A DNA stretch of 64,000 nucleotides from Paraburkholderia xenovorans LB400 (GTDB taxonomy: Bacteria; Pseudomonadota; Gammaproteobacteria; Burkholderiales; Burkholderiaceae). The first letter of the stretch is position 1; each line of letters opens with the position of its first letter. The stretch is from the NCBI RefSeq assembly GCF_000013645.1, contig NC_007951.1, forward strand, positions 1,488,001-1,552,000, in the 5' to 3' direction. Under the pieces are notes generated by a model that saw only the letters and a program-made list of their open reading frames with translations, was not told the DNA's origin and searched no databases. A program made the position numbers and the translations under genes. This document shows positions 1 through 10,881 of the stretch, piece by piece.

Positions 1-1
1 T

Positions 2-2689
2 CGGTACTCCGCCGCGAAGCAACCGTCGGCATCGCGGCAGTCTTACCCGGCGTCAGCGACGCAATTTGCCGCCGCCATGATCGCCCGTTACGATGGCGGG
101 ACCCAGTCGCGCAACGAGGCCGCCGACCGCAACAACACCCTGCTCATGCTGCAGACAGCGAAGCTGTCGATGACCGGCCTGCCACCCGACCAGGTGGAAA
201 TGAACCTGAACGAACTGCAGTTTGCCGGCGCACTGGCCCAGATGAGCGAGGCGAAGCGGAGCCTGTTCGCGCAACGCGCGAACGCACTGCGCACTGCGCC
301 GGACCACCGCTATGAGGCAATGCTGTCCGCCTTGCAGCAGGACGTCCAGAGCGAGCTGCGCGGCATCCAGGCCGATCCGGTGCGGCGCATGAACGCGGTG
401 TTCAATCCGCCAGCCGGCCTGGCCCTGCTGGGCGGGAACGGCCAGCAGCAGATGGCCGCGTTGCGCAGCGAGGCGATGAAGATGAATGCAGCTGGCGCCA
501 GCCCGGCGCAGCGCGAGCAGGCTTTCGCGAGAGCCAGCGAAATCAGGTCGCGGATGCAGACGCAGATCCTGCAGCAATCACAGGACATCCACGCGGCCCA
601 GCAGAAGAGCTGGGCCGACTCCGCGGCGCGTGTGAACCGGATCCTCGACGACGCGCCGAAATACGCGGCGGACACGATCCAGCTGCCCCATAACTCGGAC
701 GATCCGGACTGGGACACGAATACACGCAAGCCCGCCTACGCGAAGACGTTTCCGTACCAGTCGGTGATGGAAAAGCTGCTCTCGCCCGACGGCTACTCAC
801 AACAGGAGCGCGGCCGTTCGACTCCACGCACGCTGCCAGCCGGAGATCGCGCGCGCGACCTGCTGACCTTCCAGGAGGGCATGTCGGATCCGGGCTCGGA
901 CATTTACCGGCGTGTCACGAAGCTGGAACAGCAGGCACTCACGACGATGGCCGCTCCCGGGCCAGAACTGGACGCGGGCCGGCCCGCCTCGACCCTCAGC
1001 GGCGTGGCGGCCCATGCGCCGGCATACGATCAGAACTACGTATCAAACCTCGCGGCCGGCTATCAAGGCGTGCTGAAGGACACCGACCAGCAGAACCGCG
1101 CGATGCTGAGGGAGCATACCCCCGGTCTGGCGGACAAGGTGCTGTACGGCATCGGCCGGTTCGCCGCGGACCTCTCGCCGATTCCCGGCATGGACTGGCT
1201 CGCCACCCAGCTACTCGACGCCGGGTTTCCGGATCACGGCGGCCTGAGCGGTGATGAGGTGAAAAACATCGACCTGGGGGCGATGATCTTCGGGTTGTTG
1301 CTCGGTGGGCGCGAGCCGGAGGGCGAGGGGGCGCTGAAGGCGCCGGTCGCCGGGCCGGGCGAGGGGCCGGGACGCGGAATGGGAAACACGCCGCAAGGCC
1401 AACCGACGCAGACCGGTGTTGCCGCAAGCCGCGCATTCACGCCCGCCGGCCTGCCTGAAGGCTATGCGCTCCAGGGCATTCCGTCCTCGTACGGTCCATC
1501 GGCCACGCCGGGCGTGCATGTCGATGCGGCCAGCGGCCAGAAATTCATCATCGCCGACAGGCAGGCGTTCGCGGTGCGCTACGACAGGGATAACGCCACC
1601 TACCGGATCTACGATCCCGCCAACCCCACACGCCCCGCCTATCCGGTCCGCTTCGACACGCAGACCGCGAAGTGGGCAATCCATCAGGATGTCGGTTTGC
1701 AGGGCGGCATGGATAACGGCAACACCTCGTCTTCCGGAAGCGGGCCATCGGCCGCATCTTCGGAATTGCCGCCATTCGCCGATGCGTTTCACGTCACAAC
1801 ATCGACGGGTTCAGAACCATCGGCCGCAATGATGGAAACGCTGAACCCGGACGAATGGCATTCGGCCGCCAGCGGCGAACTCGACAACCCCGCCTACGTC
1901 AACCAATACAAAAGCGCATTCGACGCATTGCCCGCAGCGCAACGGCGCGCTATCCGGGAATGGACCCATCTGGATATCGGCGGCGACAGCGACCGCTATT
2001 CCAGCGACAGCAGCTATGAAGGTAATAACTTCGAGCTGAATCAGCAACTATACCGGCGTGTCCATGATGCTGACACGGCGGTCAATGCCCGCAGGTTGCA
2101 GGAGGGTATCGACCATCTGCCGAAACCGCAGGAGCCGAACCGCCTGCTGCGTATTGCCGAGGTTCCCGCCGATTATGCAAGCCGGTTTGCACCGGGCGAG
2201 TACGTGACCAATTCCCCTGCTTTCATGTCTGCGTCGAGCGAAAACGAGTATGCGAATGCCACGTTGAGAGATGGGCCGGGGGGAAGTGGACCTGATCATC
2301 CCTTTGCGCTCTACGACATCGCGGCGCAATCGGCGACCCCATTCATCAAATCCATCACGACGCTGGCCAGTGAAGAAAGCGAATGGCTTTTCAGGCCAAA
2401 CTCGCTGTTCAGGATCGAAGAAATCGCCAGAGCCACCCCAACCGACGCGGAGGACGCGGCTCGCATCGGCATGCGTCTGGTCGAAGTCCCGATCACCGCG
2501 CCCGTCTATGCGAAGAACATCCACTCGGGCGAATGGGAACTTGTCTATCCGCCGGGAATGCGGCCGGTCTACACGGAACTGCGGTCAACCAGGCATCCGC
2601 CGCTGCAGCCGCCGGCTCCCCGGCATCCGGACTCACCCCCGGCGCCCACGGCCGGCAATCCGAACGCGACCGGCCCATCACGCGTCTGA
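2..2689 (+). CDS. putative exported effector with C-terminal ADP-ribosyltransferase-like domain, 5'-truncated by window edge
   Basis: The reading frame is open from base 2 with no stop, so the gene begins upstream; the first internal ATG is at 77 (870 codons from there). The N-terminal half is Gln/Ala-rich and helical, and the middle is Gly/Pro-rich. The last ~230 residues match the layout of R-S-E mono-ADP-ribosyltransferases. Numbering from the ATG at 77: an Arg after a hydrophobic strand (LLRI, R692), an S-x-S strand (FMSAS, 716-720) and an ExE turn (E767-S-E769) followed by WLFRPNSLFRI. Known members of this fold transfer ADP-ribose from NAD to host proteins and include type III effectors. 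The function is inferred from motif order only. The tail after residue ~830 is Pro-rich and looks disordered. It could instead be a polymorphic toxin or T6SS cargo. Confidence 0.6.
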   Translation, partial: RYSAAKQPSASRQSYPASATQFAAAMIARYDGGTQSRNEAADRNNTLLMLQTAKLSMTGLPPDQVEMNLNELQFAGALAQMSEAKRSLFAQRANALRTAPDHRYEAMLSALQQDVQSELRGIQADPVRRMNAVFNPPAGLALLGGNGQQQMAALRSEAMKMNAAGASPAQREQAFARASEIRSRMQTQILQQSQDIHAAQQKSWADSAARVNRILDDAPKYAADTIQLPHNSDDPDWDTNTRKPAYAKTFPYQSVMEKLLSPDGYSQQERGRSTPRTLPAGDRARDLLTFQEGMSDPGSDIYRRVTKLEQQALTTMAAPGPELDAGRPASTLSGVAAHAPAYDQNYVSNLAAGYQGVLKDTDQQNRAMLREHTPGLADKVLYGIGRFAADLSPIPGMDWLATQLLDAGFPDHGGLSGDEVKNIDLGAMIFGLLLGGREPEGEGALKAPVAGPGEGPGRGMGNTPQGQPTQTGVAASRAFTPAGLPEGYALQGIPSSYGPSATPGVHVDAASGQKFIIADRQAFAVRYDRDNATYRIYDPANPTRPAYPVRFDTQTAKWAIHQDVGLQGGMDNGNTSSSGSGPSAASSELPPFADAFHVTTSTGSEPSAAMMETLNPDEWHSAASGELDNPAYVNQYKSAFDALPAAQRRAIREWTHLDIGGDSDRYSSDSSYEGNNFELNQQLYRRVHDADTAVNARRLQEGIDHLPKPQEPNRLLRIAEVPADYASRFAPGEYVTNSPAFMSASSENEYANATLRDGPGGSGPDHPFALYDIAAQSATPFIKSITTLASEESEWLFRPNSLFRIEEIARATPTDAEDAARIGMRLVEVPITAPVYAKNIHSGEWELVYPPGMRPVYTELRSTRHPPLQPPAPRHPDSPPAPTAGNPNATGPSRV

Positions 2690-2897
2690 TCTGTTCGACG
2701 CGGCGGCCCGTCGCGATTCCGATCGTGCGCAACGCACGCATACCCTGCCGGGTGCCGGTGGCACTGGCAGGGAGATGACGTTTGGACCCGCCGCCGGACG
2801 GACCTGACTCATTTCGATGAACTATAGCGATACCACATCGCATTGACCAGGCGTGACCTAATGCTCGCTCGTGTCGCTTCCTTCAGAGGCCATCAAC

Positions 2898-5567
2898 ATG
2901 ACGACTTCCACTTCGGGCAGTGCAGTAGGTGATAGCGGATACGCAGGTAATTATCCCCAGCAATCTGATAAGACCGCCGCGAAGAACCCAGCGCCACCGT
3001 CCCCGGCAGTTCAATCGCACGACCCGGTCTCTCCTCCTGTATCCACGCCATTCTCGAACAGCCTGAACTTCAAGACGGGTCTTCTGCTATTCACCTTGAA
3101 CACGCTGCAGGACAGGCGTTCTCTGCCGGGAGTGAGTTCCTTTTCAACCCGCCTGATTTCGGCAAACCGTATGGGTCATGCAGCGAATGGCGTGGCGTCG
3201 AATCTCGGCAGGTTCTTCAGTTCGTTGGGCAAGACGCTGGACCCTTACGGCAGCCAGACGCCATCCCTCGCTGCATTGCAGGCGGCCAAGGCGCTGGGCA
3301 ATGCGACCGGCTACGCGATCGATTTCTCGAAGGTCGAGGATAAGAAGGCCACAGCGCGCAACTACCTGCATGGCCCGTTGAGACAGGGAGCGTTCTCGCT
3401 TCTCCCTGAACAGGACCCGCACGAGGAGATCGCGCTGGTCAGCTTCCGGGCATCTTCGACGTCAAAGCAGTCGCAAACGGCCGCGCCCGGAATGGGTGAT
3501 CGGGTTACGCAAACGCCGGGTCCGCTGCATCAGTCGCACGGCACGCAGACCCATTCGCCAGTCATTAGCCGCGATAGCCGGATCCAAACGGAGGGTCCCG
3601 GCGTCAGCCGGGCGACGCAAACGCCGGTTCTCACGCAGAGCCGCTTCACGCAGACGGATTCGAATCAGGCGGAAAAGCAGCCGGCCCACGCGGGCGACGA
3701 AGAGAAACCGGCCGGGTCCACGAATCTGCCGGCAAGCAATGACGCCGGTACTCAAACGAATAAGCAGCTTGCCCACGAAGCAACGCAGACGCGGCGAGAT
3801 GCGCATGATGCCGAGGTCCAGACTCACTCGCCGGGAACGACGGACAGCGGCAACCAGGCGACACCGCGCGTCGCCGATGCAGGCACGCAGAATCGTGTCC
3901 GTGTAAAGCATCAGAACGTGCAAACGGACTCACCGGGCCAACTGGACGAATCTGTTCAGGCAGCCGCGCGAACAGACCACAGCGAAACGCAAACGGGTCT
4001 CCGCCTGCATGACGGCACCGCGCAGACAGACGACAGGGCGAGGACCAGTACAGCGGTTCAGGCTGTTCCGTTCAGCACCACGACGGGAACCCAGGCAGCG
4101 ATCGTGAAGCGCGACGCCGACGTACAGACCGTGCCGCCGGCCACAGACCGTTCACTGCAGCAGAATCCTGGCGGCCCGGCCGGCACTGGGCAACCCGCGC
4201 AGCCGGATGCCGGGCAACGAACAGGCAAGCACGATGCCGGATCTCAAACCAGGTGGCCGCAGATCGATCGCGAATCTCAGGCAGATGTCGAAACCCGGCA
4301 ACACGCCACGCAAAAATCGCCGCCGCAGACGGATCATCGCAGCAGTCAAACAATGGTGATACAGCGTGACCGCGACATTCAGACTGCGCCGCCATCCCGC
4401 TCGCGAGCCGTCCAGACCGAGCCAGCGCCCGCCAGCCGCGATGCTCGTGAAACCACGCGAAAAGTGCTGCCGGACAGCGTAAAAGCCAACGGCCACTGGC
4501 TGCCGATAGACATACTCGCGCTGGCGTCGAGTTCGGCAAACGTTAAGGGCGACTCAAACACGATGAACCAGATGTCGCTGGTCGCTGATTCGTTCAGTAC
4601 CGCTGGCGACGTCGTCTCCGTTGCCAACATCAACGGCGGCAAGCTGCTTGCACTCTCCTCGAAGGCACTGTCGCTGCTCGGCACAGCGGTCGGACTGGCG
4701 CCGTCTGTCGGACAATTGTCTTCCGATATCAAGGAGATGATCCGCAATCCCGGAAACGAGCAGGCGAAATGGAACGTGGGTAACGACTCCGTGCAACTCG
4801 TCGGCGGGCTCGTCGCGACGGCTGTGTCTTTTGCTTTTCCGCCGGCGGCGCTCGCACCGTTGCTGCTGCCGAATTTCGCCGAGATCTATCATGCCGAGGC
4901 GCTGCGGCAGAAAGTCGATGATCTGCGCGCACAGGGACTCAACGCAGAGGCCGATGCACTGCATACCGAGTATCAGAAGGCCGCGCTCAATGCGACGCCG
5001 GTGGTGAACTGGTTTTCCTCGTTCTATACGCCGGCCATGCGGCCCGCTATCGAAAGTTTCGAATTGTCGCAAGGGAACAAGCCCGGTGCGCCGCCTATGG
5101 GCGACCTGAGTTCTGGCACCCGAGGCGACGCGACGGTTCTCGACTACTACGGGCAAGCGATGCAGGAACGCGGACAGAGTCTCGCTACGTCCGCGACACC
5201 TTACCTGAAGGCACTTGCCCAGAGCGCGGACACGGACTCCGTGACGCTCGTTTCGCGTGCGCCGCAGACGTTCGGCTGGCCATCCACGGGGCAACCTATG
5301 CGTGTATTCGACCGGTCTATCGCGATGACCTATTCGAAAGAATCCGGCGCGGTGAGCTATCAGTTCTTCGGTAAGGAGAAGGATGGCGTTTTCCGTCTTC
5401 TCACTCTGGGCGAGGGCGTAACGACAGGTCACGGAAAAAGGAACCTGGTCGTCGTGGGCAATATGCTGGACCCTGACAAAGATCGGGTTAAATTCGACCT
5501 TCAGGCGTATAGCGGCGATAAAACAGGCAGCACCTACCTGGCCGATCCCAATCGATACACCGTTTGA
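2898..5567 (+). CDS. large putative effector with multivalent xQT (LC8-docking-like) repeat region
   Basis: 889 residues from the ATG at 2898, which has AGAGG eight bases upstream; a GTG at 2871 in the same frame has no such site. The Ser/Thr/Pro-rich N-terminus (about residues 1-60) resembles type III secretion leaders. Residues ~204-507 are low-complexity, charged and threaded with about 17 xQT triplets (TQT, VQT, IQT, SQT). Residues ~515-640 contain long hydrophobic helices that could insert into membranes. The C-terminal ~170 residues look like a beta-rich domain I do not recognise. It sits 208 bases after the ADP-ribosyltransferase-like gene in the same direction, so the two may form an effector pair. 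No chaperone or secretion gene is visible. Function is unknown; a host-targeted role is inferred. Confidence 0.6.
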   Translation: MTTSTSGSAVGDSGYAGNYPQQSDKTAAKNPAPPSPAVQSHDPVSPPVSTPFSNSLNFKTGLLLFTLNTLQDRRSLPGVSSFSTRLISANRMGHAANGVASNLGRFFSSLGKTLDPYGSQTPSLAALQAAKALGNATGYAIDFSKVEDKKATARNYLHGPLRQGAFSLLPEQDPHEEIALVSFRASSTSKQSQTAAPGMGDRVTQTPGPLHQSHGTQTHSPVISRDSRIQTEGPGVSRATQTPVLTQSRFTQTDSNQAEKQPAHAGDEEKPAGSTNLPASNDAGTQTNKQLAHEATQTRRDAHDAEVQTHSPGTTDSGNQATPRVADAGTQNRVRVKHQNVQTDSPGQLDESVQAAARTDHSETQTGLRLHDGTAQTDDRARTSTAVQAVPFSTTTGTQAAIVKRDADVQTVPPATDRSLQQNPGGPAGTGQPAQPDAGQRTGKHDAGSQTRWPQIDRESQADVETRQHATQKSPPQTDHRSSQTMVIQRDRDIQTAPPSRSRAVQTEPAPASRDARETTRKVLPDSVKANGHWLPIDILALASSSANVKGDSNTMNQMSLVADSFSTAGDVVSVANINGGKLLALSSKALSLLGTAVGLAPSVGQLSSDIKEMIRNPGNEQAKWNVGNDSVQLVGGLVATAVSFAFPPAALAPLLLPNFAEIYHAEALRQKVDDLRAQGLNAEADALHTEYQKAALNATPVVNWFSSFYTPAMRPAIESFELSQGNKPGAPPMGDLSSGTRGDATVLDYYGQAMQERGQSLATSATPYLKALAQSADTDSVTLVSRAPQTFGWPSTGQPMRVFDRSIAMTYSKESGAVSYQFFGKEKDGVFRLLTLGEGVTTGHGKRNLVVVGNMLDPDKDRVKFDLQAYSGDKTGSTYLADPNRYTV
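3504..4418 (+). repeat. protein-level array of xQT motifs every 11-16 residues
   Basis: Motifs such as VTQTP, GTQTH, RIQTE, ATQTP, FTQTD, GTQTN, ATQTR, EVQTH, NVQTD, ETQTG, DVQTV, DIQTA and AVQTE recur across ~300 residues, with decayed copies (GTQA, SVQA, ESQA) between them. Codons vary between copies (ACG CAG ACC, ACG CAA ACG, GTC CAG ACC), so the array is kept at the protein level rather than by recent DNA duplication. Confidence 0.8.
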
Positions 5568-6104
5568 GAGATTGAGGTGTCCGCTTGGCGGCCGCCGGAA
5601 CTTTACTTGCCAATCCTAAGTTAAATGAAGTTCCGAGAATCGGTTTTGCGGATCCTGTGTTCAGATCGCGGTGCAAGGTCGTGGGATGACAGCCATGTCG
5701 TGCAACTCTTCTGGCCTGCCGGTGCCGCGCCGGCAGATCGTTACGGAACACGTCGAACCACCCCAGGAGTAACCCTGGGTATCGAGGAGGCAGTAACGAT
5801 ACCTGGCAGCATGCCTCCAGCATGCAACCATGACACGGCCGGATGGCTTCGGTTAACATTGAAGAATAGAAGCGGCGCCGCGCGTCATTGCCGGCGATAC
5901 CGCTGCCCGTAAGTAGCAGGTAAGTTGCGGCCTTTATCGTGTTTGAAAGTCGGTGAGCGATCGCGCGCATGGTGCAGTGCGGCACAGGCGATCAGGTTGC
6001 CGGGATTGGAGACACCCGCCGCAGCTTTCGGGCGCCATACGATACGACGCGTCCCACGCGCGTCGGCACAGGTTTTACGTTTCATCTTCACCAAGGGGTT
6101 GTCG
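5568..6104. other. 537-bp intergenic region upstream of acs
   Basis: I see no supported gene here. Short frames lack ribosome sites and recognisable protein character. The stretch is less GC-rich than its surroundings and presumably carries the acs promoter and leader, but I could not fix a confident -35/-10 pair. Confidence 0.5.
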
Positions 6105-8087
<1,983 letters not shown>

Positions 8088-8235
8088 GCCCGGGTTTGCC
8101 GGTGCAAGTGGCAAGGGCGTATCGAACGGTGCGCTCTTGACCTGAGGCAAACATCGGCCACGGAAGCCGGCTCTTCATGGCCACCGCGCGGACAATCCCG
8201 ATTGCCTGCACGGTGCCTTTTTGATACATAGGCGC

Positions 8236-8631
8236 ATGGCCGCGCCGCACCCATCCTCTCACGCTACGCTCAATCCGCCGCCCGAACCGCCCGCGGTCTC
8301 GGCGGCGATGGCGCGCGCGCACCAGAAGTACTGGCGCTTCAACCTCGCCCTGATCGCGGCGTTGATGACGGTGGGCTTTCTCGTGTCGTTCGTCCTGCCG
8401 CTGATGGCGCCGGCTCTCGCGCAGGTGCGTATCGGCGGGTTCAGGTTGCCGTTCTACTTCGGCGCGCAGGGCGCGATCCTGATCTACCTGGCGCTCATCC
8501 TCGTGTATATCGTGCTGATGCAGCGCGCCGATCGCCGGCTGCAACGCGCCTTCGTTGCCGACGCGGGCGCCGTTGTCGGCATTGCCGGCACGGACGGCGG
8601 CGCCGGCGTGCCCACCACGCGCGGAAACTGA
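8236..8631 (+). CDS. DUF4212 domain membrane protein (small symporter subunit)
   Basis: 131 residues from the ATG at 8236; a TTG at 8221 is in frame but less likely. Two transmembrane helices span roughly residues 38-62 and 78-100. It has the W-R-F-N-L segment before helix 1 and the PFYFGAQGAI segment typical of DUF4212. The family is almost always encoded directly before a VC_2705-type sodium:solute symporter, as here with a four-base gap. The role is probably assembly or regulation of that transporter. The C-terminal tail is Gly/Ala-rich and longer than usual. Confidence 0.9.
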   Translation: MAAPHPSSHATLNPPPEPPAVSAAMARAHQKYWRFNLALIAALMTVGFLVSFVLPLMAPALAQVRIGGFRLPFYFGAQGAILIYLALILVYIVLMQRADRRLQRAFVADAGAVVGIAGTDGGAGVPTTRGN

Positions 8632-8635
8632 GCCG

Positions 8636-10654
8636 ATGAAGCTCACGAACCGGCTGATCCGTTCCTACGCCCTCTATACGCTCGGCTTCCTGCTCTTCAT
8701 CTACGTGATGTGGCGCATCGAGCGCACCACCGGTCCGGGCGTGTGGATCGGCTATGTGTTCCTGTTCGTGCCGATCGCGGTCTATGCGGTGATCGGCCTG
8801 TTGTCGCGCACTTCCGATCTGGTCGAATACTACGTGGCGGGACGGCGCGTGCCGTCCGCCTTCAACGGCATGGCGACGGCCGCCGACTGGCTTTCGGCGG
8901 CCTCGTTCATCGGTCTCGCCGGCTCGATCTATGCGACCGGATACGACGGTCTCGCGTATCTGATGGGCTGGACCGGCGGCTATTGCCTCGTCGCATTCCT
9001 GCTCGCGCCATATGTGCGCAAGCTCGCCCGCTACACGATTCCCGATTTTCTCGGCACGCGTTTTTCGAGCAACGCGGTGCGCGGCCTCGCGGCGCTGTCG
9101 GCGATCCTGTGCTCGTTCGTTTATCTGGTCGCGCAGATTCAGGGTGTCGGCCTGATTGCGACGCGCTTTATCGGCGTGGATTTCGCCGTGGGTATTTTCT
9201 GCGGCCTCGCGGGCATTCTGGTGTGTTCGTTTCTCGGCGGCATGCGTGCCGTGACGTGGACGCAGGTCGCGCAGTACATCATCCTGATCGCCGCGATTCT
9301 GATTCCCGTGTCGATGATCGCTCACAAGGACGGCCTCGGCTGGGTGCCGCAATTCAACTACGGCCGCCTGATGGAGCGTGTGGAAGACCTCGAGAAGCAG
9401 GTGCGCGAGGCGCCGCTAGAACAGACCGTGCGCGACGACTATCGGCGCCGTGCCGCGCTGATGCAGGTGCGGCTCGATACCTTGCCGCAATCGTTCGTCG
9501 ACGAGAAACTGCGTCTCACGCAGGAAGTTGCCGATCTGCGCCGCCATAACGGGCCGCTGCGCGAGATCAAGGAGCGCGAGCGGGCGCTCGAACTGTTTCC
9601 ACGCGACGCCGCCGCCGCGCAGATCGTCTGGACCCAGCGGCGCGATGAAATGCTGATGCGCGCCGCCGCGCCGGTGCCGATGCATGAGCCGTTCCCCGCC
9701 GCGAGCGATGAAGAGCGGCGCACCCATGAGCGCAATTTTCTGTCGCTGCTGCTGTGTCTGTCGCTCGGCACGGCGAGCCTGCCGCATATCCTGACGCGCT
9801 ACAACACGACGACCTCGGTGGCTTCCGCGCGACGTTCCGTCGGCTGGACGCTCTTCTTTGTCGCGCTGTTCTATCTGACGGTGCCGGTGCTCGCCGTGCT
9901 GATCAAGTACGAGATATTGACCAACCTGGTCGGCCATCACTTCTCGGACTTGCCGCAATGGCTCATGCAATGGCGCAAGGTGGAGCCGAGCCTCATCAGT
10001 CTCGCCGATACCAACGGCGACGGCATTGTGCGCTGGAGCGAGATCCAGATGCAGCCCGACATGGTCGTGCTTGCCGCGCCCGAGATCGCGGGGCTGCCGT
10101 ATGTGATGTCGGGGCTGATCGCCGCGGGCGCGCTGGCCGCGGCGCTTTCCACCGCGGACGGTTTGCTGCTCACCATCGCCAATGCGTTGTCGCACGATGT
10201 GTATTACCACATGGTCGATCCGAACGCGTCGAGTCAGCGGCGCGTGACGATCTCGAAGATTCTGTTGCTGGGGGTGGCGCTGTTCGCTTCGTACGTGGCG
10301 TCGCTCAATACGGGGAACATTCTGTTTCTGGTGGGCGCGGCGTTTTCACTGGCGGCGTCGAGCCTGTTTCCGGTACTGGTGCTCGGCGTGTTCTGGAAGC
10401 GCACCACCCGGCTCGGGGCGGTGGCGGGCATGGTGGCGGGGCTGGTGGTGTGCATCTATTACATCGTCTCCACATACCCGTTCTTCACGCAGATGACCGG
10501 GTTCGCCGGCGCGCGGTGGTTCGGAATCGAGCCGATCAGCTCGGGCGTATTCGGCGTGCCGGCGGGCTTTCTGGTGGCGATCGGCGTGAGCCTGCTCGAC
10601 CGCAAACCGGACGCTTATACGCGGGCGCTGGTGGACTATATCCGCCATCCCTAA
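8636..10654 (+). CDS. sodium:solute symporter, VC_2705 subfamily
   Basis: 672 residues from the ATG at 8636, four bases after the DUF4212 stop. It is a multi-pass SSS-family transporter related to acetate permease ActP. About 13 helices are interrupted by a hydrophilic insert (about residues 245-365) with strong coiled-coil character. A second loop contains a perfect 12-residue EF-hand calcium loop (458-469, D-T-N-G-D-G-I-V-R-W-S-E). The likely substrate is acetate or another short carboxylate, inferred from the adjacent acs; the exact solute is not determined by the sequence. Confidence 0.92.
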   Translation: MKLTNRLIRSYALYTLGFLLFIYVMWRIERTTGPGVWIGYVFLFVPIAVYAVIGLLSRTSDLVEYYVAGRRVPSAFNGMATAADWLSAASFIGLAGSIYATGYDGLAYLMGWTGGYCLVAFLLAPYVRKLARYTIPDFLGTRFSSNAVRGLAALSAILCSFVYLVAQIQGVGLIATRFIGVDFAVGIFCGLAGILVCSFLGGMRAVTWTQVAQYIILIAAILIPVSMIAHKDGLGWVPQFNYGRLMERVEDLEKQVREAPLEQTVRDDYRRRAALMQVRLDTLPQSFVDEKLRLTQEVADLRRHNGPLREIKERERALELFPRDAAAAQIVWTQRRDEMLMRAAAPVPMHEPFPAASDEERRTHERNFLSLLLCLSLGTASLPHILTRYNTTTSVASARRSVGWTLFFVALFYLTVPVLAVLIKYEILTNLVGHHFSDLPQWLMQWRKVEPSLISLADTNGDGIVRWSEIQMQPDMVVLAAPEIAGLPYVMSGLIAAGALAAALSTADGLLLTIANALSHDVYYHMVDPNASSQRRVTISKILLLGVALFASYVASLNTGNILFLVGAAFSLAASSLFPVLVLGVFWKRTTRLGAVAGMVAGLVVCIYYIVSTYPFFTQMTGFAGARWFGIEPISSGVFGVPAGFLVAIGVSLLDRKPDAYTRALVDYIRHP

Positions 10655-10695
10655 GGCCGATTGCGCGAGGGTGTAGCGCAGGGCGCGAAGTTTGC

Positions 10696-10701
10696 TATAA
10701 T
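10696..10701 (+). promoter_or_regulatory. -10 element of the tRNA-Ser promoter
   Basis: A consensus TATAAT lies 14 bases before the tRNA 5' end. No good -35 lies 16-18 bases upstream, although the position suits a tRNA promoter. Confidence 0.6.
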
Positions 10702-10714
10702 TCGGCTCCCCGCC

Positions 10715-10805
10715 GGAGAGATGGATGAGCGGTTTAAGTCGCACGCCTGGAAAGCGTGTATAGGTTAATAGCCTATCCGGGGTTCGAATCCCCGTCTCTC
10801 CGCCA
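10715..10805 (+). tRNA. tRNA-Ser(GGA)
   Basis: A 91-nt class II tRNA including an encoded CCA. The acceptor stem pairs GGAGAGA with TCTCTCC. The anticodon stem CACGC/GCGTG closes a CTGGAAA loop with anticodon GGA (10749-10751). A long variable arm and the T arm GGGGTTCGAATCCCC follow. The integrase gene begins its 3' end 75 bases downstream, so this tRNA is the prophage attachment site and was left intact. Confidence 0.97.
10776..10805. other. presumed attL core within the 3' end of tRNA-Ser
   Basis: Tyrosine integrases that sit next to a tRNA 3' end normally recombine within its T arm and acceptor. The phage begins immediately after CCA. No second copy of this segment was found downstream in the window, so attR must lie beyond base 64,000 and the exact core limits cannot be set. 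Confidence 0.45.
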
Positions 10806-10832
10806 CCCTTCCAGTAAGCTTTTGCGGCTCCC

Positions 10833-10881
10833 GAAAATTCGGCTCTGTGCCATAAAAATGGCTCTGTGCCATAGAATTTTC
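10833..10881. repeat. nested direct and inverted repeats between tRNA-Ser and integrase
   Basis: Two identical 14-mers GGCTCTGTGCCATA (10841-10854, 10860-10873) are separated by AAAAT and framed by GAAAATTC (10833-10840) and GAATTTTC (10874-10881). Each 14-mer contains its own short palindrome (GGC-TCTGT-GCC). Read leftward, ATGGC-ACAGA-GCCAT followed by TTTTT could end the integrase transcript. As a pair of direct repeats beside att they could equally be integrase arm or Xis sites. Confidence 0.6.

Noticed and set aside
2805..2897. Hrp/PIP-type box upstream of the xQT gene
   Set aside because: One TTCG half-site is present but no partner at the correct 15-16 base spacing.
5625..5912. Short rightward frame in the gap before acs
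   Set aside because: No ribosome site, no family features and shadow-like composition.
10841..10873. Two spaced repeats read as a CRISPR-like pair
   Set aside because: Only two 14-bp units with a 5-bp spacer and no cas genes; integration or termination signals fit better.
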